From JAICKM01 sp050998805 (GTDB lineage Bacteria; Chloroflexota; Chloroflexia; QHBQ01; JAICKM01): a DNA stretch of 64,000 nucleotides. Each line of letters begins with the position of its first letter. The first letter of the stretch is position 1. Positions 59,331-64,000 of the stretch are shown here, one piece after another. The notes below the pieces were generated by a model. The model made no database searches. It saw only the letters and a program-made list of their open reading frames with translations, and was not told where the DNA came from. The stretch is from assembly GCA_050998805.1 (NCBI GenBank), contig JBPCPV010000015.1, positions 124,001 through 188,000 on the forward strand, written 5' to 3'. A program made the position numbers and the translations under genes.

Positions 59331-60653
59331 ATGGAACACGCAACTCAAACTGCCGCCCCCGCAGCAGTAGCGACGATGCAGCGCACGCGGGCGCTGGCCC
59401 CCGGAAGCGTGACACGCACCGTGCTGCCGAACGGCCTGGTCGTCCTGGTCTACCCCAATGATGCGATCCCGGCCGTCAGCCTCCGCCTGAACACACGTAG
59501 CGGCGCGATCTACGACCCAGAGGAGAAGTCCGGCCTCGCCGGTATGACTGCAAGCGCCATGCGCCGGGGCACGCTCCGCCACAGCTTCACCGAACTCAAC
59601 GAGATCACCGAGGCGCGTGGACTGTCGGTCGGCGTGGACAGCGGACTCCACCTGCTTGGCGTTAGCGGGCGCGGGCTGAAAGAGGATACCGGCTTCCTCT
59701 TCGAGACCCTCGCCGAGGTGCTGCGCGAGCCGTCCTTCCCCCACGACGAGATCGAGCGTCTGCGCGCGCAGTGGATCACCGGGCTGCTGCAACAGGAGGA
59801 TGACACCCAGTCGAAGGCCGACGAACTCTTCCGCGCCGCGCTCTACCCGCCCGCCCACCCTTACCACCACGACCCCGGCGGCACCATCGAGTCGGTGCGG
59901 GCGATCCAGCGCCCCGACATGGAGACATTCTACGCGCAATATGTGCGCCCCGAAGGCGCGGCGCTAGTCGTCGTCGGCGACATCACGCCTGATGCGGCCA
60001 TCGAGTTAGCCTCCCGTACCCTCGGCGATTGGCGGGTGAGCGGCGACCCAGCCCCGTTCGCTGTGCCCGATGCGTCCTCGCCGGAGGCGATCAGCGAGGT
60101 GGTTCACTTGATGCCGAGCAAGACGCAGAACGACCTCGTGCTAGGCAGCGTATCTCTCCGCCGCACCGACCCCGACTACTACGCACTCGAGATGATGAAC
60201 CTGATCCTGGGGCGGCTCGGCCTCTACGGGCGCTTCGGCAAGAGCGTGCGCGAGGAGCAGGGCCTTGCCTACTACGCCTATAGCGGCGTCGAGGCCGGCT
60301 TCGGCCCCGGCCCCTGGGCAGTGCGCGCCGGAGTCAACCCCGCGAACGTCCGCCGCGCCCTCGACAGCATCCTCGCCGAGATGCGGCGGATACAGGACGA
60401 GCCGGTGAGCGCGGACGAACTCGCCGCCGGCCAACGGTTCCAGACCGGCACGCTGCCCCTGCGCCTGGAGAAGAACAGCGGTCTCGCCGGTCAGATCATG
60501 GAGATCGAGCTATTCGGCCTCGGCTGGGACTACGTGCAGCGTTACCCCGAGATCGTCAACAGCCTCACCATAGCCGATGTGCAGCGTGCGGCGCGGACCT
60601 ATCTCCACCCCGACCGCTACGTGCTGGCACTCGCCGGCCCTGAGATACCGTAA
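59331..60653 (+). CDS. M16-family peptidase homolog lacking the HxxEH site
   Basis: 440 residues, one complete pair of M16 domains. RTVLPNGLVVLVYPNDAIPA is the usual start. Where active enzymes have GLAHFLEHM, this one reads SGLAGMTASAMRRG, so the zinc site is absent. The C-terminal domain has KTQNDLVLGSVSLRRTDPDY and RFGKSVREEQGLAYYAYSGV, the substrate-binding R...Y motif. Inactive M16 proteins usually pair with an active one; none is adjacent. It is followed two bases later by a PfkB-like kinase. Confidence 0.85.
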   Translation: MEHATQTAAPAAVATMQRTRALAPGSVTRTVLPNGLVVLVYPNDAIPAVSLRLNTRSGAIYDPEEKSGLAGMTASAMRRGTLRHSFTELNEITEARGLSVGVDSGLHLLGVSGRGLKEDTGFLFETLAEVLREPSFPHDEIERLRAQWITGLLQQEDDTQSKADELFRAALYPPAHPYHHDPGGTIESVRAIQRPDMETFYAQYVRPEGAALVVVGDITPDAAIELASRTLGDWRVSGDPAPFAVPDASSPEAISEVVHLMPSKTQNDLVLGSVSLRRTDPDYYALEMMNLILGRLGLYGRFGKSVREEQGLAYYAYSGVEAGFGPGPWAVRAGVNPANVRRALDSILAEMRRIQDEPVSADELAAGQRFQTGTLPLRLEKNSGLAGQIMEIELFGLGWDYVQRYPEIVNSLTIADVQRAARTYLHPDRYVLALAGPEIP

Positions 60654-60655
60654 AC

Positions 60656-61732
60656 ATGGCCGATGTGCTGACTATCGGCGAGCTTCGGGTGGACCTGGTT
60701 GCAGGTCGGGCTGGGCCGCTTGCCGGGGCGCAGACCTTCACCCGCGCCCCCGGCGGCGACATGGCCTCGGTGGCCGCAGGTGTGGTGCGTCTCGGAAGGA
60801 GCGCGGCCTTCGTCGGCCTGGTCGGCGACGATCCGTTTGGCCGCTACTTGCTGCGGGCGCTCGATGAACACGGTGTGGACACGCGGTATATAGGCATCCA
60901 CCCACGGGGCCGCACGCCGGTCGCCTTCGTCAACCGCCCCGACGATGCCGGCACGCCTGGCGGGGATGGCTCGCTCCTCTCCCCTATGGCCGAGGAGCCG
61001 GGGGAGAAGACGTTTCTTTTCTACCGTGAGGGCGGGGCCGACCAACTCCTGAGTCCGGCCTGGGTGCCGACAGAAGCTGTGGAACAGGCGCGTGTGGTCG
61101 TCGGCAGCGGAGTCTCCCTGGCGAGCGCGTTGCCACGGGCGACGCTTCACGCCGCGATTGACACAGCACACGCAGCCGGCGTCGCCGTCGCGCTCGATGT
61201 GGACTGGCGGCCCGCGCTTTGGCAAACCCCTGAGCGCGCCCGGGACCTCTACTACGCGCTCTTCCCGCAGGTGGACATCCTGATGTTGAGCGCGAGCGAG
61301 ATGATCATGCTCACTGGGGGTACTGCGTCGTCGGAGGAAGGAAGGCTGGGCGCGATCCTACACGCCTGGGTGGAGCGGCTGGTGGCCGGGCGAACTAAGC
61401 CGCTGCTGGTGGCGCTCACCCGTGGGCCTGACGGCTGCACTTACGGCCTCTGGCACCCTGGCGGCCCCGGCATGGACATCACCCACCTGGCGGCCTGCGA
61501 CATCCTGGCGAAGGACCGTAGCGGCGCAGGTGAGGCGTTTATGGCTGGTCTGCTGGTCGCGTTGCTTGACAGGGGAATGGATCTGTCGAGCCTGACGCTA
61601 GACGACATGGCCGCCGTCTTCGCCTGGGCGAACGCATCGGGGGCGCTGGCGACGACCCGGCGAGGCGCTATGGCGGCGCTGCCGGGCCGCAGTAGCGTGC
61701 TGCGGCTTGTCAAAGGCGGGCGTGCTCCTTGA
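60656..61732 (+). CDS. PfkB-family carbohydrate kinase homolog with altered catalytic motif
   Basis: 358 residues, three bases after the M16 homolog. LTIGELRVDLV opens the ribokinase fold, and APGGDMASVAAGVVRLGRSA is PfkB motif 1, where GGxxxN-A would be usual and Asn is replaced by Ser. PfkB motif 2 normally reads DTxGAGD with Asp as catalytic base; here it is DRSGAGEAFMAGLLVALL, with Glu293. ALTRGPDGCTYGLWHPG corresponds to the nucleotide-binding strand. It may still phosphorylate a sugar or nucleoside, or may have lost activity. Substrate unknown. Confidence 0.8.
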   Translation: MADVLTIGELRVDLVAGRAGPLAGAQTFTRAPGGDMASVAAGVVRLGRSAAFVGLVGDDPFGRYLLRALDEHGVDTRYIGIHPRGRTPVAFVNRPDDAGTPGGDGSLLSPMAEEPGEKTFLFYREGGADQLLSPAWVPTEAVEQARVVVGSGVSLASALPRATLHAAIDTAHAAGVAVALDVDWRPALWQTPERARDLYYALFPQVDILMLSASEMIMLTGGTASSEEGRLGAILHAWVERLVAGRTKPLLVALTRGPDGCTYGLWHPGGPGMDITHLAACDILAKDRSGAGEAFMAGLLVALLDRGMDLSSLTLDDMAAVFAWANASGALATTRRGAMAALPGRSSVLRLVKGGRAP

Positions 61733-61735
61733 GCC

Positions 61736-61936
61736 TCAGCGCCGCTTTTCGCGCAGCAGGCTCACAGAGGCAACGAAGGCCGCTAGCCCTACCACGAGGA
61801 ACAACACCGGCCCCAGGTAATTTCCGTCCAGGAAGCCGCGTGGCCCGTAGGGCGAGCCGAAGACGGACATCACCGCCGCTCCCAGGTACAACAAGCCGAC
61901 AATAGCCAGCACACTGCCGAAAAGTAAGCGTCCCAT
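61736..61936 (-). CDS. Small two-span membrane protein (66 aa)
   Basis: 66 residues. LFGSVLAIVGLLYLGAAVMS and LGPVLFLVVGLAAFVASVSL are two membrane helices separated by a glycine-rich loop (GSPYGPRGFLDGNY). A gaggagaac ribosome site precedes the ATG and a minus-strand TATAAT lies 20-25 bases further upstream. No family recognised. Confidence 0.65.
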   Translation of the reverse strand: MGRLLFGSVLAIVGLLYLGAAVMSVFGSPYGPRGFLDGNYLGPVLFLVVGLAAFVASVSLLREKRR

Positions 61937-62008
61937 GCGTGCGTTCTCCTCTCTACTTTGATTATAGCAGACAAGGCCCACCTTGACCAGTGTCTAAAAG
62001 GAGCAGCC

Positions 62009-62893
62009 ATGAAGGACCGGGCGGAGCATCACTACATCGAAACGAACGGCGTCACCTTGCACGTAGTAGCTGCTGGGCCGGAGGACGGCCCTTTGGTGCT
62101 TCTGCTGCATGGCTTCCCCGACTTCTGGTACGGCTGGCGGCACCAGATTCCTGCGCTTGCTGCTGCCGGCTATCGTGTGCTGGCACCCGACCAGCGCGGT
62201 TACAACCTCAGCGAGAAGCCGGTGGGTGCCGCCGCCTATGGGATCGAGACGCTGGCGGCCGATATAGTTGGGCTGATCCACGCCGTCGGGCGGGATCGGG
62301 CGTTTGTGGTCGGCCACGATTGGGGCGGAGGCGTCGCTTGGGAGTTGGGGTGCAGCCATCCGGAGTGCGTGGAGAGGCTGGCGATCCTCAACTCGCCATA
62401 CCCAGCCGTGCTGCTGGACAGCATCCGCCGTAGTCCCGCCCAGCTACGCAAAAGTTGGTACATCCTCTTCTTCCAGATCCCGGCGCTGCCGGAGTTCCTG
62501 TTGAGCCTCGGCAACTGGCGGCTTGCGTCCCGGTCGCTCTCCCAGAGCAGCCGCCCTGGTGCCTTTACCGACCTCGACATGCGCCGCTACCGCCGCGCCT
62601 GGTCCCGCCCACGTGCCATGACCTCGATGCTCAATTGGTACAGGGCGGCGATCCGCCATCAACCCGCTCCGCCCGCTGATCCCCGCGTGCATCTGCCGAC
62701 GATGCTGATCTGGGGAGCGCAGGACCAGTTTCTAGGCCGCGATCTGGCCGTGCAGAGCCTCTCCTACTGCGACGACATCCGCCTTGAGGTGATCGACGAT
62801 GCGACCCACTGGGTGCAGCACGAGGAGCCTGAGCGAGTGAATCGGCTGCTGCTCGACTTCTTACGCTCCCCTGCGCCCCTCGTGGATGAATGA
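62009..62893 (+). CDS. Alpha/beta hydrolase, epoxide hydrolase-like
   Basis: 294 residues from the ATG at 62009 (aaaggagc upstream). The oxyanion HGFP is in LVLLLHGFPDFWYGWRHQIP. The nucleophile elbow is VVGHDWGGGVAWELG, with Asp as in epoxide hydrolases and haloalkane dehalogenases. The His lies in IDDATHWVQHEEPERVNRLL. The substrate is unknown. Its 3' end overlaps the end of a convergent broken methyltransferase gene by 33 bases. Confidence 0.9.
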   Translation: MKDRAEHHYIETNGVTLHVVAAGPEDGPLVLLLHGFPDFWYGWRHQIPALAAAGYRVLAPDQRGYNLSEKPVGAAAYGIETLAADIVGLIHAVGRDRAFVVGHDWGGGVAWELGCSHPECVERLAILNSPYPAVLLDSIRRSPAQLRKSWYILFFQIPALPEFLLSLGNWRLASRSLSQSSRPGAFTDLDMRRYRRAWSRPRAMTSMLNWYRAAIRHQPAPPADPRVHLPTMLIWGAQDQFLGRDLAVQSLSYCDDIRLEVIDDATHWVQHEEPERVNRLLLDFLRSPAPLVDE

Positions 62894-63730
62894 GATGATC
62901 TCGTCAGCCGTCAGTCCCGGGTCTACGCCTCCAACGTCGAGCGGAGATTTCGACCGCTTTCGTCCGATCAGTTGAAAAATCCGCGCCAATAGGTAGTATG
63001 GATACTTCTTACTCATGGCATACTCCAGCCGTTCCAACTCCGTGAAAAAGGCTGCCTCATTCTTTAGGTCGTTGTTAGGAATGTAATCGCAGACGCAGCG
63101 CACACCGTATTGGGCAAGCAGAGTGCATCCTACTTCCTGTAGCGCCTGACTTAGTTCCGCCGCTGCATACGCTCGGACAGGTAAATTGAACACAGAGGAG
63201 AAAACCGTTTCCGTATCTAGCTTCTCATACGCTGCCTTCGGATTCAACTGCTGCAAGGCCTCACGATAAGGCTCCGAATAGCGATTAACACAAATGATTG
63301 AGATCAGCCCACCGGGTAGTAGCGGGTGACAGACTGACTCCAGTGCGGCACCAATGTCCTCTATATACTGCAAGACATTATGACAGAGTACGACGTCGAA
63401 TCTGGTTTCGGGGAAGAGCTTCGGGATCTCCGTAAGCTCCGCCCTGTGAAACTCCATCTGTTGAGCAACGCCTGCTGCTCGGGCTTTGTGAAGAGCCTCG
63501 TTTATCAGTTCGACTGAGGGGTCAAGTAGTGCCAATGAATGGCCCTGTGCAGCAAATGAGATTGCATCAACCCCGTTCCCGCCGCCCACATCGAGGAACC
63601 GCAACGGTTACCCATCGAGGTGGCGCTGCACGTTAGCGCAAGAGATATTGTGGAGCAGGCGGCCCCAGTGAGAACTTTGATAGTTTCCGAAGGCGGACGC
63701 ATTAGCGTCAAACGGTTGCGTAAAGGCCAT
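62861..63730 (-). pseudogene. Class I SAM methyltransferase gene with an in-frame TAA
   Basis: The frame from the ATG at 63730 reads MAFTQPFDANASAFGNYQSS, HWGRLLHNIS... and then a TAA at 63610-63608 (codon 41). Right after it, in the same frame, comes RFLDVGGGNGVDAISFAAQG, the SAM-binding motif I, then VVLCHNVLQYIEDIGAALES and a complete remainder of about 245 residues. The N-terminal helices and motif are thus split by one nonsense codon. A TTG at 63604 could restart a truncated protein. Base composition is lower in GC than neighbours, so it was probably acquired. Confidence 0.8.
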
Positions 63731-63773
63731 CGAACGCTATCCCATTTCTAGTTGTGCCATTGAAAACAGAACT

Positions 63774-64000
63774 TCAGTAAGAACTGCCTCGCAGCATATA
63801 CATCAGCGTGCGTGCGATGATCTTGAGGTCGAAGAGGAGCGACCAACGCTCCACGTAGTCGAGGTCGTAGCGGGTGCGCTCCTCCACCGAGGTGTCGCCG
63901 CGCAGGCCGTTCACCTGTGCCCAGCCGGTGATGCCGGCCTTTTCGCGGTGGCGCTTCATGTAGTGCGGTATCGTCCGGCTGAACTGCTGCACGTAGTAGC
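63774..64000 (-). CDS. Bacterial sugar transferase, C-terminal fragment
   Basis: Only the last 75 or so residues lie in the window; the gene continues past the right edge. FSRTIPHYMKRHREKAGITG, then WAQVNGLRGDTSVEERTRYD and LDYVERWSLLFDLKIIARTL, is the conserved end of WcaJ/EpsL-type undecaprenyl-phosphate sugar-1-phosphate transferases. They start exopolysaccharide or O-antigen units by loading the first sugar on the lipid carrier. MLRGSSY is the C-terminus. It fits with the other surface-polysaccharide genes of the window. Confidence 0.92.
   Translation of the reverse strand, partial: YYVQQFSRTIPHYMKRHREKAGITGWAQVNGLRGDTSVEERTRYDLDYVERWSLLFDLKIIARTLMYMLRGSSY

Noticed and set aside
63608..63610. 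Recoded stop codon in the methyltransferase gene
   Set aside because: The codon is TAA, which is not used for selenocysteine or pyrrolysine, and there is no conserved Cys at this point of the family.

Overview
The window is a high-GC bacterial chromosome segment, most likely from Chloroflexota. This is inferred from gene families, not from a marker gene: a DUF3048 exported protein, split gcvPA/gcvPB, a non-mevalonate ispE, WD40 and zinc-ribbon exported proteins, a T-box before pheST, and frequent leaderless promoters. There are no rRNA or tRNA genes and no CRISPR array. The only phage or transposon signs are repeat and gene remnants.

Layout. 1-4.6 kb: the start of gap (minus strand), holA, a DUF3048 protein, ksgA and ispE. 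4.75-8.63 kb (minus): pheT and pheS behind a T-box leader. 8.7-10.2 kb: an AhpD-like gene with an in-frame TGA, overlapping a threonine dehydratase. 10.3-12.4 kb: a DUF3352 protein. 12.5-20.8 kb: a glycine-cleavage and lipoylation block (structured leader, gcvT, gcvH, gcvPA, gcvPB, lipM-like ligase, lpdA), interrupted by a lower-GC patch with a peptidase E, a DUF433 remnant and an orphan HicB. 21-23.5 kb (minus): a sarcosine-oxidase-like flavoprotein, a GIY-YIG/cyclodeaminase fusion and a DinB protein. 23.5-24.9 kb: repeat-rich DNA with no gene. 24.9-27.6 kb: EthD and two crotonases. 27.6-29.7 kb (minus): a WD40-SecD lipoprotein. 29.7-33.7 kb: asnB, a glycosyltransferase and an SH3-like exported protein. 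33.7-39 kb (minus): DUF58, DUF4129, MBOAT and SGNH genes. 39-43.7 kb: assorted small enzymes and broken Uma2 copies. 43.9-47.2 kb: fabG and two fabF genes. 47.2-48.8 kb (minus): a toxin-antitoxin pair and a membrane protein. 49-57.6 kb: a tightly coupled run of methyltransferase, DA1-like LIM peptidase, VWA protein, a thioredoxin-NHL protein with an in-frame TGA, and two membrane glycosyltransferases. 57.6-64 kb: a CGNR regulator, DUF1992, an M16 homolog, a PfkB-like kinase, an epoxide hydrolase, a broken methyltransferase and the end of a polysaccharide sugar transferase.

The strongest observation is that two genes carry an in-frame TGA exactly where their families have a redox cysteine: AhpD-like CxxU at 8968-8970 and NHLRC2-like GUINC at 52457-52459. 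Each TGA is followed 20-25 nt later by a compact stem-loop with G in the first two loop positions, as expected of a bacterial SECIS. I read both as selenoproteins, which implies selenocysteine decoding in this organism, although no sel genes lie in the window. A second theme is regulation at the 5' end: four genes have a perfect or near-perfect -10 box exactly six bases before their ATG and are probably transcribed without a leader. A third is several families of short dispersed repeats, two of which have been absorbed in frame into glycosyltransferase coding regions.
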